NCBI RefSeq assembly: GCF_003611275.1
Contig: NZ_CP020694.1
Coordinates: 1,302,001 to 1,366,000, forward strand
Direction of reading: 5' to 3'
Length of the DNA: 64,000 nucleotides
DNA from: Sulfitobacter sp. D7
GTDB lineage: Bacteria > Pseudomonadota > Alphaproteobacteria > Rhodobacterales > Rhodobacteraceae
The translations under genes and the position numbers were made by a program. Below are positions 45,349 to 53,813 of the stretch, in pieces. The stretch's first letter is position 1; every line of letters begins with the position of its first letter. The notes beneath the pieces were generated by a model. It worked only from the letters and a program-made list of their open reading frames with translations, did no database searches and was not told where the DNA came from.

Positions 45349-46296
45349 TTAACCGGTGATATTGCCCAGATAGAGCTTTTCCAGCCCATCGAAGATCGGC
45401 TTGCGCAACTCGGGGGTCTCCAGCAGCACCTCATGTTCGCCGCCCGGCACAATCTCAAGCCGCCCGCCTTTCCACTGCGCCATGCGCTTGTGGACGCGGT
45501 CTGTGGCGACGATCCGCTCGTTGCTGCCAAGATAGGTGACGCAAGGAATGTTGGGCGCGGACCGCCCGGCGAGGTGCTTCGTCTCGGCCAGCGCCTCGCG
45601 CAGCCAGACGAAGCTGGGGCCACCAAGGCTAAGCTCAGGATGGGCGGCCAGTTGATCGCGCATCATGTCGTACATCTGCGGGTCGGTGGTCAGCAGGTTG
45701 TCGTCGAAAGGGGCGATGGCGGGGTAGGCTTCGATCTTGGTGCCCGGCGGCAAGCGGTGGCCCTGTCCGACCCGGGGCATGAACTGCGCCAAGGACCAAG
45801 CAACGGCGCGCAGGTGCGGGACGACATAGATGCCCCACATCGGGCCCGTGAAAGCGACGGCCTGCACCGGCAGCCCCTCCATCACGGCGCGCAGCCCGAT
45901 GCAGCCCCCCATGGAGTGCGCCAGCAGGAAATAGGGCCGCGGCAGGTTCAGGCTGCGCGCGGCGCGCAGCATGGCGGCAACGTCTTTTTGATAGTCGCTG
46001 AAAACATCCACATGGCCGATGCGGGTATCTGGCAGCAGCCGGTCCGACAGACCTTGACCGCGCCAGTCAATCGCCATGGTGGCAAGGCCGCGCCGCGCGA
46101 AGTCGGCGGCGCAAAGCCCGTATTTTTCAATATATTCGGTACGCCCGGGGAACAGCAGCACCGTGCCGCGCGCCCCGGCGCAGGGCCAATGACCCAGCCT
46201 GATCCGCTTGCCATCCGATGTCTCGGCCCAATGGGCTTGGCCCCCCTCGGGGCCGGGGGCGATATCGGTAAAAAGCGGGGCCGGGTCCAGCCGCAT
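45349..46296 (-). CDS. Alpha/beta hydrolase (lysophospholipase-like)
   Basis: A 315-residue hydrolase. The nucleophile elbow FLLAHSMGGCIGLRAV is near residue 128, an oxyanion-type stretch LLFPGRTEYIEKYG near residue 48 and a probable catalytic His in VPGGEHEVLLETPEL. AIDWRGQGLSDR matches the PldB/monoglyceride lipase group. Likely substrates are lysophospholipids or monoacylglycerols. It lies next to the SCP2-domain gene, the start being at the stop of that gene. Confidence 0.85.
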   Translation of the reverse strand: MRLDPAPLFTDIAPGPEGGQAHWAETSDGKRIRLGHWPCAGARGTVLLFPGRTEYIEKYGLCAADFARRGLATMAIDWRGQGLSDRLLPDTRIGHVDVFSDYQKDVAAMLRAARSLNLPRPYFLLAHSMGGCIGLRAVMEGLPVQAVAFTGPMWGIYVVPHLRAVAWSLAQFMPRVGQGHRLPPGTKIEAYPAIAPFDDNLLTTDPQMYDMMRDQLAAHPELSLGGPSFVWLREALAETKHLAGRSAPNIPCVTYLGSNERIVATDRVHKRMAQWKGGRLEIVPGGEHEVLLETPELRKPIFDGLEKLYLGNITG

Positions 46297-46586
46297 CAGC
46301 CGAGCACAGCAGCGAGCTTCATCGCCATGCCCATGTCGCCGTCGATCTTGAGCTTACCGGTCATGAAAGCGGAGGTCGGGTTGGTGTCGCCTTCGAGAAT
46401 CGACTGGAAGGTTTCGGCGTCGGCGCTGAGCGTCACGTCCGCTTCTTCGTCAGCAGCGCGGGCGCCGTTTTCGTCCATCATCACGGTGCCTTCGCCTTCG
46501 ATGTCGAACTTGGCCGTGCCGTCAAAATCGCTGCCGGCCAGCTTTTCGTTCAGCACCACAACCGCTTCGTTCACAATATCGCTCAT
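46296..46586 (-). CDS. SCP2 sterol-binding domain protein
   Basis: A 96-residue single-domain protein of the SCP-2 sterol transfer family. It has FDGTAKFDIEGEGTVMMDEN near residues 21-40 and the closing helix AFMTGKLKIDGDMGMAMKLA near residue 73, which shapes the lipid tunnel. It is acidic and cytoplasmic. It is upstream of and touches the hydrolase gene, which suggests work on lipids or acyl chains; ligand unknown. Confidence 0.9.
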   Translation of the reverse strand: MSDIVNEAVVVLNEKLAGSDFDGTAKFDIEGEGTVMMDENGARAADEEADVTLSADAETFQSILEGDTNPTSAFMTGKLKIDGDMGMAMKLAAVLG

Positions 46587-46660
46587 CGCTCGCCCTTTTT
46601 TGGCATTTGGCCCCGCTACGTCTGGAATTGCGGCGGCAGCCTGTTACATTCAGTTTTGTT

Positions 46661-47218
46661 ATGCGCATCATACCCGTCAACCTCAAACATACCGTTGCGG
46701 CAGTTGGTGGCTTTGTGTTGCTTGCGGGCATGGCCGTGGCCGAGGGGGCGCTGCCTGAGCTTATGCAAAAGCTGCGCGAGGCCCCGGCGGCCGAAGCCCC
46801 CAGAATCGCCCATGAGATCGAAGCGCATTGGCAGCGGTCCGGCTCGGCCTCGATGGATTTGCTGCTGTCGCGAGGGCGCGAAGCGATGGCAAATGGCGAC
46901 AGCCGGTTGGCGATTGAGCATTTGACTGCGCTGACCGATCACGCGCCCGAGTTTGCCGAAGGGTTTCACACGCGGGCGCAGGCCTATTATGCGGCCAACC
47001 TCTATGGTCCCGCGCTGGATGATCTGGAACGGACGCTGGCGCTGAACCCCAACAACTACAACGCGATCTTCGGGCTTGCCGTGATGATACAGGAGTTCGG
47101 AGATCTGGGCCGCGCCGCGGCGCTTTACCGTAAGGTGCTCGCCCTCAACCCGCATCACGAAGACGCCCGGTCGGCCCTTGAGGGTCTGCGCCGGGACGGC
47201 ATCGGACGCGAGCTTTAA
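46661..47218 (+). CDS. Exported TPR-repeat protein
   Basis: A 185-residue protein with a signal peptide or anchor (VAAVGGFVLLAGMAVAEG, residues 12-29) and TPR-type repeats from residue 60 (DLLLSRGREAMANGDSRLAI, AYYAANLYGPALDDLERTLA, FGDLGRAAALYRKVLALNPH). It is predicted periplasmic and a protein-binding scaffold. The start at ATG 46661 has no strong site; a frame opening at 46607 overlaps the promoter region. It is followed by the helicase gene 15 bases downstream. Confidence 0.8.
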   Translation: MRIIPVNLKHTVAAVGGFVLLAGMAVAEGALPELMQKLREAPAAEAPRIAHEIEAHWQRSGSASMDLLLSRGREAMANGDSRLAIEHLTALTDHAPEFAEGFHTRAQAYYAANLYGPALDDLERTLALNPNNYNAIFGLAVMIQEFGDLGRAAALYRKVLALNPHHEDARSALEGLRRDGIGREL

Positions 47219-47233
47219 TTCAAGGATAAACAG

Positions 47234-50218
47234 GTGGCAGGCAACAAGCGCGTCGTGGCCGTTCTCGGCCCGACAAATACCGGCAAAACGACTTATGCTA
47301 TCGAGCGGATGCTGGCGCACCGGACCGGAGTGATCGGCCTGCCTTTGCGCCTGCTGGCGCGTGAGGTTTATGACCGGATCGTCAAGGCGCGTGGCCCCTC
47401 GGTCGTGGCCTTGGTCACGGGCGAAGAGCGGATCGTGCCGCCGCGCACGCAATACTGGGTCTGCACCGTTGAGGCGATGCCGCAAGAGATGGGCGCGGAT
47501 TTCGTGGCCATTGATGAGATCCAGCTCTGCGCCGACCCCGAGCGGGGCCATGTGTTCACCGACCGCTTGCTGCGGGCGCGTGGTCTGCATGAGACCTTGT
47601 TCATGGGGTCTGATACGATGCGCGGCACCATCGCGGCGCTGGTTCCGGGTGTCGATTTCATGCGCCGCGACCGGATGAGCGAATTGGTCTATTCTGGTCA
47701 GAAAAAGATAAGCCGAATGAAGCCGCGCAGCGCGATCGTGGGGTTTTCGGTTGAGAATGTATATGCCATCGCCGAGCTGATCCGCCGCCAAAAGGGCGGT
47801 GCAGCCGTGGTGATGGGCGCACTTTCCCCGCGCACGCGCAATGCGCAGGTAGAGATGTACCAGAACGGAGAAGTCGACTATCTGGTCGCCACCGATGCCA
47901 TCGGCATGGGGCTTAACCTAGACGTTGATCACGTGGCCTTCTCGGCGCTTTCCAAATTCGACGGGCGTCGCATGCGGCCGCTGGCCCCGAATGAGTTGGC
48001 GCAGATCGCGGGCCGGGCGGGGCGCGGGTTTAAGTCCGGCACCTTCGGCACCACCGGCGATGCGCCTGCGCTGGACGATCACGTGGCCCGCGCGATCATG
48101 GATCACAACTTTACCCCGCAGAACAAAGTGAACTGGCGCAACCACGCTCTGCAGTTCGGCAGCATCGATCGGCTGATCCAGACGCTGGAAATGCCCCCTG
48201 AGGATGAGCGGTTGGTGCGGGCGCGTGAATCCGATGATCTGCGGGCCTTGAAAGCGCTGGCGCAGGTGGATGAAGTTTTTGCCCGCGCCACCGACGGCGC
48301 TTCGGTGCGGCTACTTTGGGATGTCTGCCGTATTCCCGACTTTCGCGGCATCAGCCACGCGGAACATGCGGGGCTTTTGGAGACCATTTTTAACGACCTG
48401 CACCAGCGCGGATATATCCCCGACGATTGGCTTGGGCGACAAATCAAGAGAATTGATCGAACCGATGGCGACATTGATGCGTTGTCCAAACGACTCGCGT
48501 TTATTCGCACATGGACCTACGTTGCGCAGCGCAAAGGCTGGACGAGGGACGAAAGCCATTGGCGCGACACGACGCGTGTCGTAGAAGACCGCTTGTCGGA
48601 TGCTCTGCATGAGCGTTTGACTCAAAGATTTGTAGATCGGCGCACATCCGTATTGCTGCGCCGGCTTGGACAGAAGGAAGCCATGGTGGCCGATGTAAAC
48701 GAGACCGGTGAAGTCACCGTTGAAGGTGAATTTGTAGGCAAGCTGGACGGGTTCCGCTTTCGGGTGGACAAGGGCGCGGGCGCGGCCGAGGACAAGACGG
48801 TGAAAACCGCCGCATTGCAGGCCTTGGCTCCGCAGTTCCATCTGCGTGCCGACCGGTTCTACAACGCACCCGATACCGAGATTGATTTCACCGAACAGGG
48901 CGGCCTGATGTGGGGCAGCGCTGCGGTTGGTAAACTGACCGCTGGCAGCGACGCGCTGAAGCCGCAGGTCGAGGTTTTCGTCGATGATATCGCCGGTCCC
49001 GAAGTGGCGGAGAAGGTGAAGCGCCGTTTGCAGCACTTCATCGACCGCAAGGTTGCCGCATTGTTCGAGCCGCTGCTGGGGCTGAGCAAGGATGAGACGC
49101 TGACCGGCTTGGCCCGTGGCTTTGCTTTCCAACTGGTTGAGAATTTCGGCATTCTGCCGCGCGCCCAAGTGGCCGAGGACGTGAAAGCGCTGGATCAAGA
49201 CGCCCGCGGCGCATTGCGTAAACATGGCATCCGCTTTGGCCAGTTCACTATCTTTATGCCGCTGATGCTCAAGCCTGCGCCGACACGTCTGCGCTTGGTG
49301 CTATGGTCGCTCAGCAAGGGCCTGAACGAGTTCCCGGAATCGCCCCCTCCCGGTCTGGTGACCATTCCGGTCGAAACCGGCGCGCCCGAAGGGGCCGACA
49401 CCATGTCGGGCTACCGCAATGCAGGCAAACGCGCGATCCGCATCGACATGCTGGAGCGTTTGGCCGACATGCTGCGCGCCGAAGATTCCCGTGGTGGGTT
49501 CGAAGCCAAGCCTGACATGCTGTCGATCACGGGCATGACGCTTGAGCAATTCGCCGACCTGATGGAGGGCTTGGGGTACAAGGCGGAAAAAGACGAGCGG
49601 ACCAAGGTGAAACCCGTTGATGTCGTGATGCCGAAAGATGGCAGCCATGATGCAATGGACCCCTCTGCCGATACCAACGTGCCCGAAAAGCTCGACAGCG
49701 ATCTGCCCGGCGATGACGCGGCAGACAAGCCAATCATGGATGTCGCCGCCGAGGAGCCCGCAGGCGGTATCATCGAAACCCCATCGGATGAGACCAACCC
49801 CGACGACCGCCCGGCGGACGTGGCCCAGATGCCCGACGATGGCATTGCGCCTATGGCCGATGTTGCGGCGGAAGACCCCGAGGTCGATACCAACATCCCT
49901 GAAGTACCGGCCGAAGAAATTCCGCAGGGCACCGCACCTGACGCCGATGTCGCCGGGCCGGAGTTGGAGACCTATTATATCTTCACTTGGGCGCGCAGCC
50001 CGCGCGGCAATGCCGGTGGCAACCGCCGCGGGGGGGACCGTCCTCAGGGGCAGGGCAAGCCGCGTGGCAAGCCCGCCAAGGGCAAGGGGCGCAAGCCCGG
50101 TGGTGACAAGGGCGGCAAATCGCAAAACTTCTCTGCGCGTCCGCCGCGCAAGGAAAAGCAGATTGACCCTGATAACCCCTTTGCCGCCGCGCTGATGGGG
50201 CTGAAGGACGACAAGTAA
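47234..50218 (+). CDS. SUV3-like DEAD-family RNA helicase
   Basis: A 994-residue helicase related to mitochondrial SUV3. Motifs: Walker A AVLGPTNTGKTTYAIERML near residue 8, motif II VAIDEIQLCADPERGH near residue 91, motif V ATDAIGMGLNLDVDHVAFS near residue 220 and motif VI ELAQIAGRAGRGF near residue 256. The first 550 residues are the helicase core and SUV3 C domain. Residues 790-900 are acidic low-complexity and 905-980 Gly/Lys/Arg-rich, suited for RNA binding. The start is GTG with AAGGA. It is co-transcribed with the S4 protein directly following. Confidence 0.92.
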   Translation: MAGNKRVVAVLGPTNTGKTTYAIERMLAHRTGVIGLPLRLLAREVYDRIVKARGPSVVALVTGEERIVPPRTQYWVCTVEAMPQEMGADFVAIDEIQLCADPERGHVFTDRLLRARGLHETLFMGSDTMRGTIAALVPGVDFMRRDRMSELVYSGQKKISRMKPRSAIVGFSVENVYAIAELIRRQKGGAAVVMGALSPRTRNAQVEMYQNGEVDYLVATDAIGMGLNLDVDHVAFSALSKFDGRRMRPLAPNELAQIAGRAGRGFKSGTFGTTGDAPALDDHVARAIMDHNFTPQNKVNWRNHALQFGSIDRLIQTLEMPPEDERLVRARESDDLRALKALAQVDEVFARATDGASVRLLWDVCRIPDFRGISHAEHAGLLETIFNDLHQRGYIPDDWLGRQIKRIDRTDGDIDALSKRLAFIRTWTYVAQRKGWTRDESHWRDTTRVVEDRLSDALHERLTQRFVDRRTSVLLRRLGQKEAMVADVNETGEVTVEGEFVGKLDGFRFRVDKGAGAAEDKTVKTAALQALAPQFHLRADRFYNAPDTEIDFTEQGGLMWGSAAVGKLTAGSDALKPQVEVFVDDIAGPEVAEKVKRRLQHFIDRKVAALFEPLLGLSKDETLTGLARGFAFQLVENFGILPRAQVAEDVKALDQDARGALRKHGIRFGQFTIFMPLMLKPAPTRLRLVLWSLSKGLNEFPESPPPGLVTIPVETGAPEGADTMSGYRNAGKRAIRIDMLERLADMLRAEDSRGGFEAKPDMLSITGMTLEQFADLMEGLGYKAEKDERTKVKPVDVVMPKDGSHDAMDPSADTNVPEKLDSDLPGDDAADKPIMDVAAEEPAGGIIETPSDETNPDDRPADVAQMPDDGIAPMADVAAEDPEVDTNIPEVPAEEIPQGTAPDADVAGPELETYYIFTWARSPRGNAGGNRRGGDRPQGQGKPRGKPAKGKGRKPGGDKGGKSQNFSARPPRKEKQIDPDNPFAAALMGLKDDK

Positions 50219-50602
50219 GTGGAGGCGGGCGCAAAACTGCGGCTCGACAAATGGCTGTGGCACGCCCGCTTTTTCAAGACTCGCTCGCTCGCTGCCGCTC
50301 AGGTGGCGGGCGGCGCGGTTCGGATCAATGGCACCCCCACCCAGAAACGCGCCAGCAACGTCGGCCCCGGCGATGTGCTGACCTTCAGCCAGGGCGATCA
50401 CGTTCGTGTCATCCGGATCGAGGCAATAGGCCAGCGGCGGGGTCCGGCCCCTGAGGCGCAGTCGCTTTATACCGATCTGTCCCCACCGCAGCCAAAACCA
50501 AAGGACAGACAGCCCGAAAATCCCGGTTTTGAGGGAAAGGGCCGCCCGACCAAGCGCGACCGCAGGCAGCTTGATCTTTCTAAGGCACGCCACCTTGAAT
50601 GA
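50219..50602 (+). CDS. S4-domain RNA-binding protein (Hsp15-like)
   Basis: A 127-residue protein whose GTG start follows the helicase stop with no gap. The S4 domain is residues 5-65 (LRLDKWLWHARFFKTRSLAAAQ... GGAVRINGTP), as in Hsp15, which recycles free 50S subunits. A basic Pro/Lys/Arg tail follows. The placement behind an RNA helicase suggests RNA or ribosome handling under stress. Confidence 0.88.
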   Translation: MEAGAKLRLDKWLWHARFFKTRSLAAAQVAGGAVRINGTPTQKRASNVGPGDVLTFSQGDHVRVIRIEAIGQRRGPAPEAQSLYTDLSPPQPKPKDRQPENPGFEGKGRPTKRDRRQLDLSKARHLE

Positions 50603-50654
50603 TCCCGCGCCCCGGTTTAGCTAGTCCCTCACATACCCAGCCAGAGTTTCCCGC

Positions 50655-50990
50655 ATGACCTATATCGTGAATGACGCCTGCATCGCCTGCAAATACACCG
50701 ACTGCGTCGAAGTATGTCCGGTGGATTGCTTCTATGAAGGCGAGAACATGCTGGTGATCCACCCCGATGAATGCATCGACTGCGGCGTCTGCGAGCCTGA
50801 GTGCCCCGCCGATGCGATCCGCCCGGACACCGAGCCGGACATGGAAAAGTGGGTTGAGTTTAACCGCAAGTATTCCGAGCTTTGGCCCGTCATCATCACC
50901 AAGAAAGACCCGCTGCCCGAGGCAGAGGAGATGGACGGCAAAGAGGGCAAGATGGAGCTCTTCTCGGAAAAGCCGGGCGAGGGCGGTTGA
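50655..50990 (+). CDS. fdxA: Seven-iron ferredoxin FdxA
   Basis: A 111-residue 3Fe-4S/4Fe-4S ferredoxin. Ligands are in [18 protein letters not shown] and [15 protein letters not shown]; the first cluster motif has Cys-x7-Cys spacing of the 3Fe type. The C-terminal extension (about 40 residues) is typical of FdxA from proteobacteria. It is cytoplasmic electron transfer protein of unknown partner. A purine-poor leader of 52 bases separates it from the S4 gene. Confidence 0.94.
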   Translation: MTYIVNDACIACKYTDCVEVCPVDCFYEGENMLVIHPDECIDCGVCEPECPADAIRPDTEPDMEKWVEFNRKYSELWPVIITKKDPLPEAEEMDGKEGKMELFSEKPGEGG

Positions 50991-51304
50991 GGCCCAACCG
51001 ATTCGCGCTTTGTTGCCGCTTTGTGACCTCAAGATTTCGGGTTAAACCGCTGGAATGACCGGGAAACCGCCAAGTAGGACTTGGTGTAGCTTTCGGACGG
51101 CGTGATTCTGTGCTATGATGTCTTCAAGCTGTAACACACGAGCCTGATAATGTTTCGACCCTGCTGCCAAGGTTGACCTCACATTTCTAAATTAAACGCA
51201 CCCGATCGCAGGCCGCTCAGGCTGCGCTTCGCATGCGTTTTACGTGCTGTTCAGGTGTCTGAGTTAATGGCGGGGCTTCCCCCGCGCGCCAAGGAGCGAC
51301 CTAT
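50991..51304. other. Leader and promoter region of carD
   Basis: 314 bases without a gene. A TATGAT at 51114-51119 is a possible -10 but its -35 is poor; TTGACC at 51173-51178 lacks a matching -10. The AAGGAG before carD is at 51291-51296. No riboswitch was recognised. Confidence 0.5.
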
Positions 51305-51817
51305 ATGACCAAATCGAAAAAGCTTGATTTCCGCCCCAATGAATTCGTCGTCTACCCTGCGCATGGCGTGGGGCAGATCGTCTCGATTGAGGAGCAGGAA
51401 GTTGCCGGCATCGCGCTGGAGCTGTTCGTGATTTCCTTTGAGAAAGACAAGATGACCCTGCGGGTACCGACCCATAAGGCGACCGAAATTGGCATGCGCG
51501 CGCTGTCCACGCCCGACGTGATCAACCACGCGATGAAGACCCTCAAGGGCAAGGCCAAGGTCAAGCGCGCCATGTGGTCCCGCCGCGCGCAGGAGTATGA
51601 GCAAAAGATCAACTCCGGCGATCTGATTGCTATTGCCGAGGTGGTGCGCGACCTGCACCGCACCGACGACCAGCGCGAGCAGAGCTATTCCGAGCGTCAG
51701 CTTTACGAAGCCGCCCTTGAGCGTCTGACCCGCGAAGTGGCCGCCGTTTCGGGGGGCGACGAACTCGCCGCCGCGAAACAGGTGGGCGATGTGCTGGAAA
51801 GCCGCGTAGCCGCCTAA
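51305..51817 (+). CDS. carD: CarD-family transcriptional regulator
   Basis: A 170-residue protein that binds RNA polymerase beta and stabilises open complexes. The N-terminal RNA polymerase interaction domain contains FVVYPAHGVGQIVSIEEQEV and LELFVISFEKDKMTLRVP (residues 13-60); the C-terminal helical DNA-binding part follows (AMWSRRAQEYEQKINSGD). AAGGAG lies nine bases upstream of the start. In Rhodobacter, CarD supports promoters lacking T at -7, and several promoters in this window, such as that of tRNA-His, look of that type. Confidence 0.94.
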   Translation: MTKSKKLDFRPNEFVVYPAHGVGQIVSIEEQEVAGIALELFVISFEKDKMTLRVPTHKATEIGMRALSTPDVINHAMKTLKGKAKVKRAMWSRRAQEYEQKINSGDLIAIAEVVRDLHRTDDQREQSYSERQLYEAALERLTREVAAVSGGDELAAAKQVGDVLESRVAA

Positions 51818-51840
51818 GAGCGCCGCAGGTTGAGATCATG

Positions 51841-51867
51841 CCGCGTCCCCTAGGGGCGCGGTTTTTT
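51841..51867 (+). terminator. Terminator of carD
   Basis: CCGCG-T-CCCC-TA-GGGG-CGCGG followed by six T, 24 bases after the stop. Confidence 0.88.
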
Positions 51868-51869
51868 CG

Positions 51870-52676
51870 TTAGGGGATGGCCTGCCAGCCGTAGGCCATC
51901 ATCTGACAGCCTGTTAGCAGGGCAATCTCTGTCACCTGTTGAGTCGCGCCCAGCACATCGCCGGTCTGCCCGCCGATCTTGCGTTTGGCGATCTGCCGCA
52001 CCACCAGCGCCCCGAGCAGCCCCAAAAGCGCCAAGCGCCATGCTGAATAGTCCGGCGCAACCACGATCACCACCACCCCGATCAGCACCGCCACCGCCGT
52101 CGCCAATTCGCCGGGGCGGCCGGTGCGGTTTGACAGCCCGTCGCGGCGCACCGTCGGCAGGCTGTCCATCACCCAGACCATCGCGGCGCGTGACCCGCAA
52201 GAGGCGATGACCAGCGCCCAGATCAGCGCCTCATCCGTGATCAGTTCGCTGATCAGATACCACCGGAGCAACAGCGACAGCACCAGCGCCACCACGCCGT
52301 AGGTGCCGATCACGCTGTCTTTCATGATGCGCAGCCGTTTCTCTGCCGTCCAAGCGCCCCAGAACCCATCGGCGCAATCAGCGAGGCCGTCTTCATGCAT
52401 CGCCCCGCTCAGCATCACCAACGCAAGCAGCACGAAAGCCGCTGTCAGCGGCGGGGTTGCCCCCATCCGTGTTAACGCCAGCCCCACGGCCCCCGCGATT
52501 AGCGCCAGCACAATGCCTACCAGCGGATAGGCCCAAGCGCTGCAGGCCGGTGGGCGCTGCGGCTCGGTCGGGAAGTGGAAATGCGGCAGGGGCAGGCGGG
52601 TCAGCAGGGCAAAGGCCACCGCGATGTCGCGGGCGCGAAAGGCGTGCCTAAGGGTGGTGATGTCGGGAATGGCCAT
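51870..52676 (-). CDS. cobS: Adenosylcobinamide-GDP ribazoletransferase (cobalamin synthase)
   Basis: A 268-residue integral membrane enzyme that makes the last bond of the cobalamin lower loop. Five or six hydrophobic segments are seen. Family marks are FALLTRLPLPHFHF near residue 20, MHEDGLADCADGFWGAWTAEKRLRIMKDS (split, residues 92-120) with the acidic metal site, and a QTGDVLGATQQVTEIALL segment near residue 238. It is divergent from cobT, the enzyme that provides its other substrate. Confidence 0.94.
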   Translation of the reverse strand: MAIPDITTLRHAFRARDIAVAFALLTRLPLPHFHFPTEPQRPPACSAWAYPLVGIVLALIAGAVGLALTRMGATPPLTAAFVLLALVMLSGAMHEDGLADCADGFWGAWTAEKRLRIMKDSVIGTYGVVALVLSLLLRWYLISELITDEALIWALVIASCGSRAAMVWVMDSLPTVRRDGLSNRTGRPGELATAVAVLIGVVVIVVAPDYSAWRLALLGLLGALVVRQIAKRKIGGQTGDVLGATQQVTEIALLTGCQMMAYGWQAIP

Positions 52677-52755
52677 TATTTCGCCCCTTCGGCACTTTCA
52701 GCGCCGACAGGCTAAGGCTAGAAACGATTGAATATCAATCCGCAAAGGGCCGCAT

Positions 52756-53769
52756 ATGAACACGTCTTTCGCCAGTCTTTCCGAATTTCGCAGCCTTCTG
52801 CGCGCGATGCCCGCCTGCGACAGCGCCGCGATGGAAGAGGCGCGCGCCCATGATAGCATCCTCACGAAACCTCCCGGGGCGCTAGGCCGGTTAGAGGAAC
52901 TGGCGATCTGGTACCGAGGCTGGCGCAGCGGTGCCCGGGCCGAGATTGCAGCGCCTCAGATCATCGTTTTTGCGGGCAACCACGGGGTTGCCGCGCGGGG
53001 TGTTTCGGCCTTTCCGGCAGAGGTGACCGCGCAGATGGTGGCGAACTTTCAGCACGGCGGGGCGGCGATCAACCAAATCGCGCGGATGAATGGGGCGAGC
53101 CTTGATGTGGTCCCGCTGTCCTTGGACAAGCCGACCAAGGATTTCACCGTTGAGCCCGCGATGGACGAGGATGAATTCCTCGAAGCGCTGCGCGCAGGTT
53201 GGGAGGCGGTGAACTCCGAGGCCGATCTTTTGGTCGTGGGCGAAATGGGCATCGCCAACACCACCTCTGCCGCTGCCCTTGCCAGCGCGATCTTGGGCGG
53301 CGGGGCCGAATTCTGGACCGGGCGGGGCACCGGGGTGGATGATGCGGGCCTGTCGCAGAAAACCGACGTCGTGGCCGAGGGCGTTGCCCTGCACGCGGAC
53401 AAGGGTGACGGGTTGGAGAGCCTGCGCCGCCTTGGTGGCCGCGAACTGGCCGCGATGGCCGGGGCCATGGCGCGGGCGCGGCAGCTGCGCATCCCTGTGA
53501 TCCTAGATGGTTTCATCTGCTGCGCCGCCGCGCTTGGCCTTGCGCGCACCACACCGGGCGCGCTGGATCACTGCGTTGCGGGCCACCTCAGCGCGGAAAG
53601 CGGCCACCGGCGTCTGCTGGGCGCGATGGACAAGGAGCCGCTGCTGGAGTTGAACCTGCGGCTCGGCGAAGGCTCTGGCGCGGGCTTGGCGATCGGCATC
53701 CTTAAGACCGCCCTTGCCTGTCACGCAGGGATGGCCACCTTTGCCGAAGCGGGCGTCAGCGACGCATAG
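52756..53769 (+). CDS. cobT: Nicotinate-nucleotide-dimethylbenzimidazole phosphoribosyltransferase
   Basis: A 337-residue enzyme that makes alpha-ribazole phosphate. It has [15 protein letters not shown] near residue 35, [20 protein letters not shown] near residue 74, [19 protein letters not shown] near residue 158, and the C-terminal [19 protein letters not shown] with the catalytic glutamate near residue 303. Length and order are normal. No cobalamin riboswitch fits in the 79-base space to cobS. Confidence 0.94.
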   Translation: MNTSFASLSEFRSLLRAMPACDSAAMEEARAHDSILTKPPGALGRLEELAIWYRGWRSGARAEIAAPQIIVFAGNHGVAARGVSAFPAEVTAQMVANFQHGGAAINQIARMNGASLDVVPLSLDKPTKDFTVEPAMDEDEFLEALRAGWEAVNSEADLLVVGEMGIANTTSAAALASAILGGGAEFWTGRGTGVDDAGLSQKTDVVAEGVALHADKGDGLESLRRLGGRELAAMAGAMARARQLRIPVILDGFICCAAALGLARTTPGALDHCVAGHLSAESGHRRLLGAMDKEPLLELNLRLGEGSGAGLAIGILKTALACHAGMATFAEAGVSDA

Positions 53770-53776
53770 CGCGGTG

Positions 53777-53812
53777 CCGGGCAGCCCCCCGGAAAGGGGG
53801 CTAGCTGCCCGG
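53777..53812. terminator. Hairpin between convergent cobT and antiporter genes
   Basis: CCGGGCAGC with GCTGCCCGG, and an inner CCCCC / GGGGG helix, in the 44 bases between the two stop codons. No T-run, but positioned to end both transcripts. Confidence 0.6.
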
Positions 53813-53813
53813 T

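Noticed and set aside
52677..52755. Cobalamin riboswitch between cobS and cobT
   Set aside because: The gap is only 79 bases and no B12-box-like sequence is seen.
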